Numbered from the stretch's first letter, positions 8,629 to 17,262 are shown. The stretch: DNA of 46,839 bases from Frankia sp. RB7 (GCA_030403585.1 JAUEPE010000053.1:1-46839); one strand, 5' to 3'. Program-made: numbers and translations. The notes: generated from the letters alone by a model not told the origin.

Positions 8629-8997
8629 ATGCCGATCGAGGCAAGCTGTCATTGCGGTGAGACGGTATTCGAGGTGACAGAGGCGCCTTCGAGCGTGACG
8701 CGCTGCACCTGTTCGCTCTGCGCCAAGCGTGGCGCGCTGTGGGCCTATTACACGCCGGCGCAGTTTCGCCTGCTGTCGCCCGCCGACAATGTAGTGACCT
8801 ATCGCTGGGGTAGCCGCACCGTCAAACATCATTTCTGCGCAAGCTGCGGTTGCGGGACTTTCTCGGAATCGCCGGACTGGTCGACGGGAAAACCCGACTT
8901 CGACAATCCCAAGGTCGGGGTCAACGCGCGCCTGTTCGACGATTTCGATCTCGACGCGGTGCCTGTGAACGTGATCGACGGCAAAAATCTGTGGTGA
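8629..8997 (+). CDS. GFA family (CENP-V/GFA domain) zinc protein
   Basis: A 122-residue protein of the glutathione-dependent formaldehyde-activating enzyme family. The zinc ligands are easy to see: Cys7 and Cys9 in ASCHCG, Cys26, Cys28 and Cys31 in RCTCSLCAKRG, and Cys70 and Cys73 in FCASCGCGTF. The length and the central Trp-Gly-Ser element are typical. The founding member Gfa was proposed to speed formation of S-hydroxymethylglutathione, but most family members are uncharacterised, and no formaldehyde-oxidation genes are adjacent. The start ATG at 8629 follows a purine-rich GGAGAGCGGGTC stretch. Confidence 0.88.
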   Translation: MPIEASCHCGETVFEVTEAPSSVTRCTCSLCAKRGALWAYYTPAQFRLLSPADNVVTYRWGSRTVKHHFCASCGCGTFSESPDWSTGKPDFDNPKVGVNARLFDDFDLDAVPVNVIDGKNLW

Positions 8998-9094
8998 GCA
9001 TGCGGTCCGACGCATATCTGCTGGCACGCCCGTCCCCTTGAGGCGGTCTAGGAAAGCTGATTTGTTTCCGTCCCAAGAATAAGGGGAGGAAGCC

Positions 9095-9910
9095 ATGATG
9101 CGTCTTTTTGCGCGAGTGATGCTCGCGATGTGTCTGACCGTTGCAGCCGGCCTCAATGCGCAAGCGCAGACCAAGCCGAAGGTCACGACGCTCGGACCGG
9201 ACTTTCCCAAGGCCGCGCTGTTCGTCGGCAACAGCTTCTTCTATTACAACAACGGTATGCCTGGGCATCTCTCCTTCATGGAGCGGGCTGCGGATGATGC
9301 CAACAAGGCGGCCTATCGCAACACCATGGCCACGATCGGCGGCTCCGGCCTCGACTGGCACGATATGGACAATCTGCTGCGGCCGGGCGGTCTCGGTGCT
9401 TATTCCTTCGACGACCACAACGTTGTCGTCTTCAACAAGCCGGGCAGGCAGTTCGACGCGGTCGTGATGATGGATTGCAGCCAATGTCCGATCCATCCGC
9501 AACTGAAGGACGCGTTCACGACCTTCGCCAAGAAGGACAGCGAGATCGTTCGCGCCCACGACATGCGGCCGGTGCTGTTCATGTCCTGGGCCTATCTCGA
9601 CAAGCCGGAAATGACGGAAGGGCTGGCCGAGGCCTATACGATTGCCGGCAATGCGAATGATATGCTGGTCATTCCCGCAGGCCTCGCCTTCGCGCGTGTT
9701 CGCAAGCTGCAGCCGGAGCTCAATCTCTATGCGCCGGACAAGCGGCATCCGAGTCCCGCTGGCACCTATCTCGCGGCCTGTGTCACGCTGGCCGCGCTGA
9801 CCGGCCGCTCGCCGGTTGGCAATTCCTACACGATGGGGATCGATCCGGGGACGGTGCAGCTGCTGCAGAAGGCGGCCTGGGATACGGTGCAGGACTATTA
9901 CGGACGGTGA
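9095..9910 (+). CDS. secreted SGNH/GDSL-like hydrolase
   Basis: A 271-residue protein with a clear signal peptide (about 1-24, ending LNAQAQ). The mature part opens with LFVGNSFFYYNNGMP, a block-I-like Gly-Asn-Ser where the Ser would be the nucleophile, and ends with DKRHPSPAGTYLAAC, matching the block-V Asp-x-x-His of SGNH hydrolases. The overall look is of the DUF4886-like branch. Substrate is not predictable; family members include carbohydrate esterases and lipases. A strong ribosome site (AGGGGAGGA) precedes ATG 9095. It is a monocistronic plus-strand gene, convergent with exonuclease III across a palindromic repeat. Confidence 0.8.
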   Translation: MMRLFARVMLAMCLTVAAGLNAQAQTKPKVTTLGPDFPKAALFVGNSFFYYNNGMPGHLSFMERAADDANKAAYRNTMATIGGSGLDWHDMDNLLRPGGLGAYSFDDHNVVVFNKPGRQFDAVVMMDCSQCPIHPQLKDAFTTFAKKDSEIVRAHDMRPVLFMSWAYLDKPEMTEGLAEAYTIAGNANDMLVIPAGLAFARVRKLQPELNLYAPDKRHPSPAGTYLAACVTLAALTGRSPVGNSYTMGIDPGTVQLLQKAAWDTVQDYYGR

Positions 9911-9937
9911 TTATACCAGGCGATCAATCGTAGTTTG

Positions 9938-10018
9938 TAGGGTGGATTAGCGCAGCGTAATCCACCACCTTTGTCGCTGCGAGAGAAGAGGTGGGTTACG
10001 CTGCGCTAACCCACCCAC
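9938..10018. repeat. paired palindromic intergenic repeat (REP-like), possible bidirectional terminator
   Basis: Two ~26-29 bp near-palindromes in opposite orientation. The left (from 9940) has the core GTGGATTA-GCGCAGCG-TAATCCAC; the right (9989-10017) has GTGGGTTA-CGCTGCGC-TAACCCAC. Each can fold on itself, and the two can pair with each other into a long stem. It fills the gap between two convergent genes. I associate this kind of sequence with a high-copy intergenic repeat of Bradyrhizobium-type genomes, but copy number cannot be judged from one window. Confidence 0.75.
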
Positions 10019-10029
10019 GAGATTATCGC

Positions 10030-10800
10030 TTATTTCAGCACCACCCAGGCCGGAGCATGATCGCTCGCACCATCCTCGCCACGAACCTTCTTGTCGACGC
10101 CGGCCTTGGCCATGCGTGAGACGAGCGCAGGGCTGAGCAGCAGATGATCGAGCCTCAAGCCCGCATCGCGCGGCCAGCGGTTTCGCTTGTAGTCCCAGAA
10201 GGTATAGATGCGCTTGTCTCCGTGCAGCTCGCGGATCGCATCGCACCAGCCTTGCTCGACAAGCGAGGCGAACGCCGCTCGGCTTTTCGGCTGGATCAGC
10301 GCATCCTTGTCCCATGACCGCGTCGGATAGATGTCGATCTCATCAGGCGCGACGTTGAAGTCACCGGCGAGCACGACGGGCAGATCCTGCTTGATGAAGG
10401 TCTTGGCGTGGCGCTTCAGCCGCGCAAGCCAGTCGAGCTTGTAATCGAACTTCGGCCCGGGCTGCGGATTGCCGTTCGGCAGGTAGATGCTGGTGACGAT
10501 GACGCCGCGCACGGCGGCCTCGATGTAGCGCGCCTCGTGGTCGTCGGGCCGTCCCGGCAGCCGGTCGCGCGTCAGCACCGGCTCGGCGTTGCGGGCGAGG
10601 ATGGCGACGCCGTTCCAGGTCTTTTGTCCGCGCCAGACTGCGCCATAGCCGGCCTTTCCGATTGCCGCTGCCGGAAATTCGCCATCACTTGCCTTCAACT
10701 CCTGAAGCGCGACGACATCGGGCTTGGCCGCGCGCATCCATGCGAGCAGATTGGGCAGGCGGCGGTTGATGTTGTTGATGTTGAATGTCGCAATCTTCAT
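10030..10800 (-). CDS. xth: exodeoxyribonuclease III
   Basis: A 256-residue Mg-dependent endonuclease/exonuclease/phosphatase-fold enzyme that cleaves DNA at abasic sites and removes 3' blocks in base excision repair. Family motifs in order: MKIATFNINNINRR, VVALQELKA (metal-binding Glu), GVAILAR, VVLAGDFNVAPDEIDIY, LRLDHLLLSP, and the terminal GASDHAP with the catalytic Asp-His. The open frame runs 43 residues upstream, but MKIATFN is the universal N-terminus, so ATG 10800 is the start. It is divergent from the small Cys-rich gene with only 41 bp between starts, so the promoters must overlap. Confidence 0.95.
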   Translation of the reverse strand: MKIATFNINNINRRLPNLLAWMRAAKPDVVALQELKASDGEFPAAAIGKAGYGAVWRGQKTWNGVAILARNAEPVLTRDRLPGRPDDHEARYIEAAVRGVIVTSIYLPNGNPQPGPKFDYKLDWLARLKRHAKTFIKQDLPVVLAGDFNVAPDEIDIYPTRSWDKDALIQPKSRAAFASLVEQGWCDAIRELHGDKRIYTFWDYKRNRWPRDAGLRLDHLLLSPALVSRMAKAGVDKKVRGEDGASDHAPAWVVLK

Positions 10801-10841
10801 GTAGAGCTGATCGCCTCGTACGTACCGACACCGGAGATACA

Positions 10842-11060
10842 ATGTCCAAGTTGAGCCTTGCCGCCATCGCATTCGTTGTCGCACTCTCCGGGGCGACTTC
10901 CGCACAATCGGCCGATCCACGCGGCGCATGCAAGGCGGACTACGACAAATTCTGCGCCGGCATCGCGCCCGGAGGCGGCATCGTGGCCTGCCTCAACGCC
11001 AAGCGCGACCAGCTCAGCACGACCTGCAAGGCCGCGCTGGACAACAGGAAGAAGAAGTAA
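10842..11060 (+). CDS. secreted cysteine-rich repeat protein
   Basis: A 72-residue protein with a signal peptide (1-23, cleavage near SAQSA) and a single short Cys-rich repeat (CKADYDKFCAG, GGIVACLNAKRDQLSTTC), with four cysteines, resembling the Cys-rich repeat of Golgi/FGFR-binding type found in many small rhizobial exported proteins. The Cys spacing suggests two disulfides in the periplasm. ATG 10842 follows GGAG. Function is unknown. It is convergent with alr (12 bp apart). Confidence 0.82.
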   Translation: MSKLSLAAIAFVVALSGATSAQSADPRGACKADYDKFCAGIAPGGGIVACLNAKRDQLSTTCKAALDNRKKK

Positions 11061-11072
11061 CCGGCCGACAGC

Positions 11073-12356
11073 TCAGCTCGGCAGTGGCGGCGGGTTCGCC
11101 GGCTGCTCGATCGGCGGCGGGGAGGGCGGCTGTTCGGCCGCCGGCGCGGGCTCCGGCTTTGCCAGCGGCTCCACGACATTGCCGCCCTTGTAGACGCGGG
11201 CGTAGCGGTGGCCGAGGCTGGTCAAGACCTCATAGCCGATCGTGCCGAAATGATGGGCCAACTCGTCGACGGTGATGCCGTCGCCGAGCAGCGTCACCAT
11301 GTGGCCGCGACGCGCCGCGTTTGGTGGGAGGTCGGTGATGTCGATCGCGATCAGGTCCATTGAGACACGGCCCGCCACCGGACAGCGCTTGCCGGCAACG
11401 ATCACCTCGGCGCCGCGGGTGCCGTCATTGGAGCTGGCTGCGCGGAAATAGCCGTCGGCATAGCCGACCGCGATGATCGCGAGCTTGGTCGGCCGCCGTG
11501 CGGTCCAGGTGCCGCCATAGCCGACGCTTTCGCCGCGCTCGATGGTGCGGGTCTGCACGATGCGCGCCTTGAGATCGACCACGGGCTGCATCGGATTGTC
11601 GGCCTCCGGCGTCGGATTGACGCCGTAGAGCGCAGCGCCCGGCCGGACCAGGTCGAACTGGAAGGGCGCGCCGAGAAAGATGCCTGAGGAGTTGGCGAGC
11701 GCCGCCGGCACGCCGGAGAATTCGCTGGCGATGCCGCGGAAAGCCGCGAGCTGCTTGGCGTTGACGGGGCTGTTCAGCTGCTCGGCCGAGACCAGATGGC
11801 TCATCACCAGCGTGATGCCATGATCGCCGGCATTGATGCGGGGGATGATGGCCTGCGCTTCCGAAAGCGTCAGCCCGAGCCGGTTCATGCCGGTGTCGAT
11901 ATGGATCGCGGCGCCGCCGGACCAGCCGGTGCGGCGGCAGAACACGTCCCATTCGGCGAGCTCGTTGAGATCTCCGATCACGGGACGGCAGTTGATCTTG
12001 GCGTAGTGCTCGCCGGTGTTCTGGAAATAGCCGCCGAGCACATAGATCGTGGCGTCCGGTACCGCCGCGCGGGCCGTGCGCGCCTCCTCGATGGTGGCGA
12101 CGAAGAAGATCTTGCAGCCGGCCTTGTTCAGGGCGTGCGCGACCTGCGCGGTGCCGCAGCCGTAAGCGTCGGCCTTGATCACTGCCGAGCACTCGGCCGG
12201 CACGGCGGTCTTCTCGAGCTTGCGCCAGTTGGCGATGATGGCGTCGAGATCGACGGTGAGCACGCCGCCGTGGGTTGCGAGCGCGGCAGCCTGGTTGGCC
12301 TCCGCGGAGAGAAGGCCGGATTGCGGGATCATGTTCGGGTCGGACGCCATTGTCAT
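11073..12356 (-). CDS. alr: alanine racemase with proline-rich C-terminal tail
   Basis: A 427-residue PLP enzyme that interconverts L- and D-alanine for peptidoglycan. The PLP lysine is Lys61 in AVIKADAYGCG; the second catalytic residue is Tyr280 in SVGYGGTW; GRVSMDLIAIDIT is the usual substrate-site block. The family is normally 360-390 residues: here an N-terminal ~30 residues and a C-terminal ~30-residue tail rich in Pro, Ala and Glu (EPLAKPEPAPAAEQPP) are extra. Start is ATG 12356, with an alternative at 12350. It follows dnaB by 40 bp on the same strand, as is common in alphaproteobacteria, so they are probably co-transcribed. Confidence 0.95.
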   Translation of the reverse strand: MTMASDPNMIPQSGLLSAEANQAAALATHGGVLTVDLDAIIANWRKLEKTAVPAECSAVIKADAYGCGTAQVAHALNKAGCKIFFVATIEEARTARAAVPDATIYVLGGYFQNTGEHYAKINCRPVIGDLNELAEWDVFCRRTGWSGGAAIHIDTGMNRLGLTLSEAQAIIPRINAGDHGITLVMSHLVSAEQLNSPVNAKQLAAFRGIASEFSGVPAALANSSGIFLGAPFQFDLVRPGAALYGVNPTPEADNPMQPVVDLKARIVQTRTIERGESVGYGGTWTARRPTKLAIIAVGYADGYFRAASSNDGTRGAEVIVAGKRCPVAGRVSMDLIAIDITDLPPNAARRGHMVTLLGDGITVDELAHHFGTIGYEVLTSLGHRYARVYKGGNVVEPLAKPEPAPAAEQPPSPPPIEQPANPPPLPS

Positions 12357-12396
12357 GGCGCCGTTTTACGCAAGAGGCAGGCCTGGTTCAAGGAAC

Positions 12397-13905
12397 TCAG
12401 TAGTCGTTGCCGCTACGATCCGGCAATTGAGCGTCAGACGCGAGGTCGCCGAACCGCGTGACCGAGGCTTCGAAGGCCAGATCGACGGTGCCAGTCGGGC
12501 CGTGGCGCTGCTTGCCGATGATGACTTCGGCCTTTCCGTGCGCAAGACTCATGTCAAGCTGCCACTTCTCGTGTTCAGGCGTACCCGGGCGCGGCTCCTT
12601 CATGGCGAGGTAATATTCCTCGCGGTAAACGAACAGCACGACGTCGGCGTCCTGCTCGATCGAGCCTGATTCACGCAAGTCGGAGAGCTGCGGCCGCTTG
12701 TCGTCGCGCGATTCCACCTGACGCGAGAGCTGCGACAGCGCGATCACAGGGACGTTGAGCTCCTTGGCCAGCGCTTTCAGGCTGGTCGTGATCTCCGTGA
12801 TTTCCTGGACGCGGTTTTCGCTCCGCTTGCCCGAGCCCGACAACAGCTGGATGTAGTCGATCACGAGGAGGTCGAGGCCTTTCTGCCGCTTTAGCCGGCG
12901 GGCACGCGCCATCAGCTGCGCGATCGACAGACCGCCGGTCGCATCGACATAGAAAGGCAGCGATTGCAGCTCGATCGAAACGTGGCGGATCTTCTCGAAA
13001 TCGCCCTCCGTGATGCCGCCACGGCGGATGTGGGAGGAGGAAATGCCGGTGCGTTCGGCCACGATACGCGTGGCGAGCTGGTCGGCCGACATTTCGCAGG
13101 AGAAGAAGCCGATCACGCCGCCATTGGCGGCCTTCATGGTGCCGTCCGCCTGCAACTCGGGCACATAGGCCTGGGCGACGTTGTAGGCGATGTTGGTCGC
13201 CAACGACGTCTTGCCCATGCCGGGGCGTCCGGCCACGATGATGAGGTCGGAGTGCTGCAGGCCGCCCATCTTGGTGTCGAGATCGCGCAGGCCCGTTGAA
13301 ATACCCGACAGTTTACCGTCGCGCTGGAACGCCTTTGCCGCGAGATCGACCGCGACCGCCAACGCCTGCGAGAATTTCTGGAATCCGCCGTCATAACGGC
13401 CGGACTCGGCGAGCTCGTAGAGCCGGCGCTCAGCATCCTCGATCTGCGCCCGCGGCGCGAAATCCACCGGTGCGTCATAGGCGACATTGACCATGTCCTC
13501 GCCGATGCCGATGAGGTCGCGCCGCAGCGCAAGATCGTAGACAGTGCGGCCATAGTCCTGGGCGTTGATGATGGTGGTCGCCTCAGCCGCGAGCCGCGCC
13601 AGATATTGGCCGATGGTCATGCCGCCGACGTCGGTGTCGGCGGGCAGGAACGTCTTCAGCGTTACGGGCGTGGCGATCTTGCCCATCCGGATCAGGCTGC
13701 CGGCGGTCTCGTAGATGGTCTGATGCAACGGCTCGAAATAGTGCTTCGGCTCCAGGAAGTCGGAGACACGATAGAATGCGTCGTTGTTGACCAGAATCGC
13801 GCCCAGAAGGCTCTGTTCCGCCTCGATATTATGCGGAGCGCTCCGATAAGCGGGAGTTCCGGGTTCGGGCGCGAGTTTGAGGACGTTCGAATCAGTCAGG
13901 GCCAT
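12397..13905 (-). CDS. dnaB: replicative DNA helicase
   Basis: A 502-residue hexameric helicase. The N-terminal primase-interacting domain starts at NIEAEQSLLGAIL; the RecA-like domain has Walker A GRPGMGKTS at 226-234, the Walker B-type stretch LLVIDYIQLLSG, and ALSQLSRQVESR plus DLRESGSIEQDADVV near the C-terminus. The frame is open 65 residues further upstream but that part is low-quality sequence; MALTDSNVLK at ATG 13905 is the sensible start. No intein is present. It is followed by alr. The usual upstream neighbour rplI is displaced by about 4.5 kb of other genes. Confidence 0.96.
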   Translation of the reverse strand: MALTDSNVLKLAPEPGTPAYRSAPHNIEAEQSLLGAILVNNDAFYRVSDFLEPKHYFEPLHQTIYETAGSLIRMGKIATPVTLKTFLPADTDVGGMTIGQYLARLAAEATTIINAQDYGRTVYDLALRRDLIGIGEDMVNVAYDAPVDFAPRAQIEDAERRLYELAESGRYDGGFQKFSQALAVAVDLAAKAFQRDGKLSGISTGLRDLDTKMGGLQHSDLIIVAGRPGMGKTSLATNIAYNVAQAYVPELQADGTMKAANGGVIGFFSCEMSADQLATRIVAERTGISSSHIRRGGITEGDFEKIRHVSIELQSLPFYVDATGGLSIAQLMARARRLKRQKGLDLLVIDYIQLLSGSGKRSENRVQEITEITTSLKALAKELNVPVIALSQLSRQVESRDDKRPQLSDLRESGSIEQDADVVLFVYREEYYLAMKEPRPGTPEHEKWQLDMSLAHGKAEVIIGKQRHGPTGTVDLAFEASVTRFGDLASDAQLPDRSGNDY

Positions 13906-14154
13906 GGTCGAGCGATAGCAATTTTCTGGGGCGGATGCGGGGCCGGGATAAAGCGCCGCCTCAAGCCAAAGCGGAAGCAAAAGCTCGTCGCTATCAACCG
14001 ATCTTAAAAGCGGTGGATGATTAGCAGCCGCAGCGTGCGCCACGCTTGACGGATTTTCGCGGAACTCAGGCCAGAGCGGAAGTGACCGCGTTCGCGCCAC
14101 GGAAAAATCCGGATGCGGTGAACCTAATGAATTGAGCTACAGACGTATTTTGAG

Positions 14155-14174
14155 AGCGCGCGAAACGGCGCGCT
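14155..14174 (-). terminator. hairpin downstream of the 39-residue ORF
   Basis: Perfect 7-bp stem AGCGCGC / GCGCGCT with a 6-base loop, 19 bp past the stop of the small membrane ORF on the minus strand. No U-rich run follows, so an intrinsic terminator is only a possibility. Confidence 0.3.
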
Positions 14175-14192
14175 GGCGCTTCCAGCGCGTGT

Positions 14193-14312
14193 TCAGACCA
14201 GCAGGAGGTAGACCAGCGCAACCAGGGCCGCGCCGACGCCGGTGGCGATCAGGGCGTAGTCGGTGCGGAGGTCGTCCTGCACGTCGAATGAGGTTTGGGT
14301 CTCTTTGCTCAT
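14193..14312 (-). CDS. 39-residue single-pass membrane microprotein
   Basis: ATG at 14312 to TGA at 14193 gives 39 residues: a polar start (MSKETQTSFDVQDDLRTDY) and then one hydrophobic helix (ALIATGVGAALVALVYLLLV) that reaches the C-terminus. That layout is typical of real bacterial membrane microproteins and unlikely by chance in GC-rich DNA. No strong ribosome site is visible, which lowers confidence. The hydrophobic half faintly recalls Flp pilins but lacks their Gly-Ala-Thr-Ala processing site. Neighbours (dnaB and a Cfa-like methyltransferase) do not suggest a role. Confidence 0.5.
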   Translation of the reverse strand: MSKETQTSFDVQDDLRTDYALIATGVGAALVALVYLLLV

Positions 14313-14451
14313 GGCGACGGTCTAAGGCAGGGCCGTCGAGAGGAATGTGAACCAGATCACATCTCCCCGGATTCTTTCAGGGGTAGGACAGGGAACAGGC
14401 GGGCGGGTCTGGGATTGTCCCCGGAACCCCGAAACGGAGACGAAGCAAGCG

Positions 14452-14658
14452 ATGCGGCCAGAACGGCAGCCCCAGATGTGGCGTAGCGAGGCAGGCAGCC
14501 GGCTTTGGCTGTCCGGGCTGATCGCGGCCATGGAGCATGCCGCGCGGCCGGAGCAGCGGCTATCGCCGGTCGCACCCGAAACCCTCGCGGAATTGCGCGC
14601 CCAGCTAGCGTTACCGGCCTCTTTCCGGATCTCGCCGATTTCAACCCTGCGTCATTAG
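14452..14658 (+). CDS. possible small hypothetical protein
   Basis: An open frame from ATG 14452 gives 68 residues (starting MRPERQPQMWRSEAG, with a helix-like middle SRLWLSGLIAAMEHAARPE). The composition is protein-like and there is a GGAG upstream at a long distance. It ends 4 bp before the converging methyltransferase gene. I do not recognise it, and in DNA of this GC content such a frame can arise by chance. Confidence 0.3.
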   Translation: MRPERQPQMWRSEAGSRLWLSGLIAAMEHAARPEQRLSPVAPETLAELRAQLALPASFRISPISTLRH

Positions 14659-14661
14659 AAC

Positions 14662-15912
14662 TCATTCACCAGCAAGCTTGAGCTTCGGCCTGGCGCTGCC
14701 CTCGAGCGCGCGCAGCCGGGCTTCTTCATGCGCGATATAGTCGCGGGTCATGGGGACCACACCCTGGCGCCGCGTGAGCTGGAGCTGGAAGTTCATCATA
14801 TCCTGCTTGCGGAACGTCATCTCGCAGGCGGCGAGGTAAAACTCCCACATCAGCGCGAAGCGCTCGTCATAAAGCTGCACGGCTTCCTCGCGCCGAGCCA
14901 TGAAACGTTCCCGCCAGGCCTTCAGCGTCTCGGCGTAGTGCAAACGCAGGATCTCGACGTCGCAGACCAATAGACCGGCGTCCTCGATCGCGGGCAGCAC
15001 TTCCGACAGCGACGGGATGTAGCCGCCCGGGAAGATGTATTTGGCGATCCAGGGATTGGTTGAATCCGGTCCCTGCGAGCGGCCGATCGAGTGCAGCAGC
15101 ATGACGCCGTCCTTGCTGAGCAGCTCGGCGCAGCGCTTGAAATAAGTGTCGTAGAATCTGGCTCCGACATGTTCGAACATGCCGACCGAGACAATGCGGT
15201 CGAATGGGCCGTCGATGTCGCGATAGTCCTGGAGCAGGAAACGCGCCTGTCGCGTCAGCCCTTTTTCGGCGGCGCGCGCATTGGCGACTTGCAACTGCTC
15301 CGTCGACAGCGTCACGCCGGTCACATCGGCGCCTGCGATCTCGGCGAGATAGAGGCCGAGCCCGCCCCAGCCCGAGCCGATGTCGAGCACGCGCTGGCCG
15401 CGACTGACCAGCAGCTTTGCGGCGACGTGCCGCTTCTTGGCGAGCTGCGCGTCGTCGAGCGTCGTTTCCGGCGTCTCGAAATAGGCGCAGCTATATTGCT
15501 TGTCGGCGTCGAGGAATAATGAATAGAGCCGCGCATCGAGATCATAGTGATGTGCGACATTGCTCCGCGCGCGTGCCCGCGAATTGAACTGCCTCAGGTG
15601 CCGGACGAGATAGCGCAGGTGCCACCAGGGTTTTGCCCAGTGCGGCAACAGGTCGGCTTGATCGAGCAGGATCGCGAGGGCATCAGCGATGCTGCCGCGC
15701 TCTACGACGAACTCGCCGTCCATAAAGGCCTCGCCAAGCCCGAGCTCGGGATTGATGAGGACTCTCCGTTGTGCGTCGGCCGTGACGAAGCGGACTTCGA
15801 CGGGCTCGCCGGAGCCATCGCCGACAGTGAACTTCAGTCCGCCCGCCGTGGTCACGGTCATCGACCCGCGGCGGATGAATTGGGACAAGAACTTACGCAA
15901 CAAGCGGTCCAT
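14662..15912 (-). CDS. cfa: cyclopropane-fatty-acyl-phospholipid synthase family methyltransferase
   Basis: A 416-residue SAM-dependent enzyme that would add a methylene bridge to unsaturated acyl chains in membrane phospholipids. Key parts: NVAHHYDLD at 118-126, SCAYFE at 141-146, the SAM loop VLDIGSGWGGLG at 175-186, VSVGMFEHVG, and MLLHSIGR. Length fits the family. The start is ATG 15912, preceded by GAGAGG; an 18-residue upstream extension is possible but unneeded. Several Cfa paralogs are usual in rhizobia, and some methylate differently, so the exact product is not certain. It sits in a group of lipid-related genes. Confidence 0.88.
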   Translation of the reverse strand: MDRLLRKFLSQFIRRGSMTVTTAGGLKFTVGDGSGEPVEVRFVTADAQRRVLINPELGLGEAFMDGEFVVERGSIADALAILLDQADLLPHWAKPWWHLRYLVRHLRQFNSRARARSNVAHHYDLDARLYSLFLDADKQYSCAYFETPETTLDDAQLAKKRHVAAKLLVSRGQRVLDIGSGWGGLGLYLAEIAGADVTGVTLSTEQLQVANARAAEKGLTRQARFLLQDYRDIDGPFDRIVSVGMFEHVGARFYDTYFKRCAELLSKDGVMLLHSIGRSQGPDSTNPWIAKYIFPGGYIPSLSEVLPAIEDAGLLVCDVEILRLHYAETLKAWRERFMARREEAVQLYDERFALMWEFYLAACEMTFRKQDMMNFQLQLTRRQGVVPMTRDYIAHEEARLRALEGSARPKLKLAGE

Positions 15913-16176
15913 CGACACACACCTCTCGAGCGAACTCGAAAAGAAGCGAACAAACCCGGCCGTCACACATTCACATCTGGGACACTATATCGGTTCCCAT
16001 GCGTTCGCATGTAAATCTAGGCAACCTATTCCCGGGCCGCTAATGCGTTGTGTTCAAACCCGATATTCGAAAAACGCGTGATCACATGCTTGATGAGTGC
16101 GCTTCCATTCGCAGCGCAATCGGCTAAAAGGTGACCGCCGCCGCGCCCCCACGCCGGCCGTATCTGTCGGATTTCA

Positions 16177-17208
16177 ATGGAGATGATGGGAATGTCGAGC
16201 CGAGCGCTCAGCCTCGCCACGGTGCTGTTTCTGATCGGCTTCGGTGCCTCCGATGCCGTCCTGGCGCAGGCGACGAACCTCGAGGCCGGCAAGGCCCCAT
16301 CCCAGATCTTCTCGCAGACCTGCAATGCCTGCCACAAGAGCCCGCGCGGGCTGTTGAAGACGGTCGCGCCGGGCTCGCTGCCGGGTTTCCTGCGTCAGCA
16401 CTACACCACCAGCCCTGACATGGCCGGCGTGCTGGCCTCCTACCTCGTCTCCAACGGTGCCGCCGACGCCCGCTACCAGTCCAAGGACGGCGGCAAGGAC
16501 GGTAAGGACAAGAAGGACGGCTCCAAGGAGAAGGACGCCAACACGAATCCCGGGCAGTCGCCTGAGCATCAGGGTCGCCGCCAACGGTCGCAGGAGGCCG
16601 CCAAGCCGGAGGGCGAGGGCGGCGCTGCTAACCCGGCGCCTGAAGGCCGCCAGAAGCGCGCAGCTCGTCCGAGCGAGGAGGGTGCCAAGGAAGGCGCAAA
16701 GCCTGAGGCTTCCACTGAACAACCGCCCGAGGGCCGCAAGGGCAAGCGCATGAGCAAGCGCGGCAAGCCGGAGACGGACGACGCGCGGGCGCCGAAGGGT
16801 GAAGCGAAGATCGACTCCAAGACCGAACCCAAGACTGAACCAAAGAGCGATAGCGCCAAGGTCGATTCCGGTCGCGACGAGTCCAAGCCGGACAGCGTCA
16901 AGCCGGCCGAGAAGCCCGCAGAGGCCAAGCCGGAGAGCGCCAAGGTCGAGCCGCGCGCCAGCGAGACGCCGGCTCTGCGCCCCGATCCGGTGCCGCAGGT
17001 GACACCGGCTCCGCCGGCGGCCGCAAAGCCAGCCGAACCGGCTGCGCCCAAGCCTGCGGAAGCGGCCGTCTCCAAGCCGGCCGAGCCCGCGCCCAGCTCC
17101 GAACCGGCGGCCAAGCCAGCAGAGCCGGCACCGTCCGCGCCCGCCGCGGCGCCGTCACCTGCACCCGCCGAGCCCTCCGGTCCGCCGGCGCCGCCGATCT
17201 CGCGCTAA
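16177..17208 (+). CDS. exported c-type cytochrome-like protein with long Lys/Glu/Pro/Ala-rich tail
   Basis: A 343-residue protein with a signal peptide (about 1-31, ending AVLAQA), then one heme-binding motif CNACH at 49-53 and a plausible distal Met82 (SPDMAGVLASYL). The cytochrome-like part is only ~70 residues. From about residue 95 to the end the sequence is low complexity: first charged (KDGGKDGKDKKDGSKEKD), then repeats rich in Lys-Pro-Glu-Ala, then almost pure Pro-Ala-Glu-Lys. Such a tail is likely unstructured and could span the periplasm or bind peptidoglycan (inference). Start could also be ATG 16186 or 16192. A good hairpin terminator follows at 17228. Redox partner unknown. Confidence 0.78.
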   Translation: MEMMGMSSRALSLATVLFLIGFGASDAVLAQATNLEAGKAPSQIFSQTCNACHKSPRGLLKTVAPGSLPGFLRQHYTTSPDMAGVLASYLVSNGAADARYQSKDGGKDGKDKKDGSKEKDANTNPGQSPEHQGRRQRSQEAAKPEGEGGAANPAPEGRQKRAARPSEEGAKEGAKPEASTEQPPEGRKGKRMSKRGKPETDDARAPKGEAKIDSKTEPKTEPKSDSAKVDSGRDESKPDSVKPAEKPAEAKPESAKVEPRASETPALRPDPVPQVTPAPPAAAKPAEPAAPKPAEAAVSKPAEPAPSSEPAAKPAEPAPSAPAAAPSPAPAEPSGPPAPPISR

Positions 17209-17227
17209 GCAACAATTTCGTCGATCT

Positions 17228-17256
17228 GCGAAGGCCGCGCCCAACGCGGCCTTCGC
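17228..17256 (+). terminator. intrinsic-type hairpin after the cytochrome gene
   Basis: A perfect 12-bp stem (GCGAAGGCCGCG, loop CCCAA, CGCGGCCTTCGC), 20 bp after the stop codon, with only a weak T-rich stretch behind it. It separates the cytochrome gene from the TetR promoter that begins at 17263. Confidence 0.7.
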
Positions 17257-17262
17257 GTCGTC

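Noticed and set aside
16500..17200. Repetitive Lys-Pro-Glu-Ala DNA as a non-coding repeat array
   Set aside because: It stays in one frame from the cytochrome signal peptide to a stop followed by a terminator.
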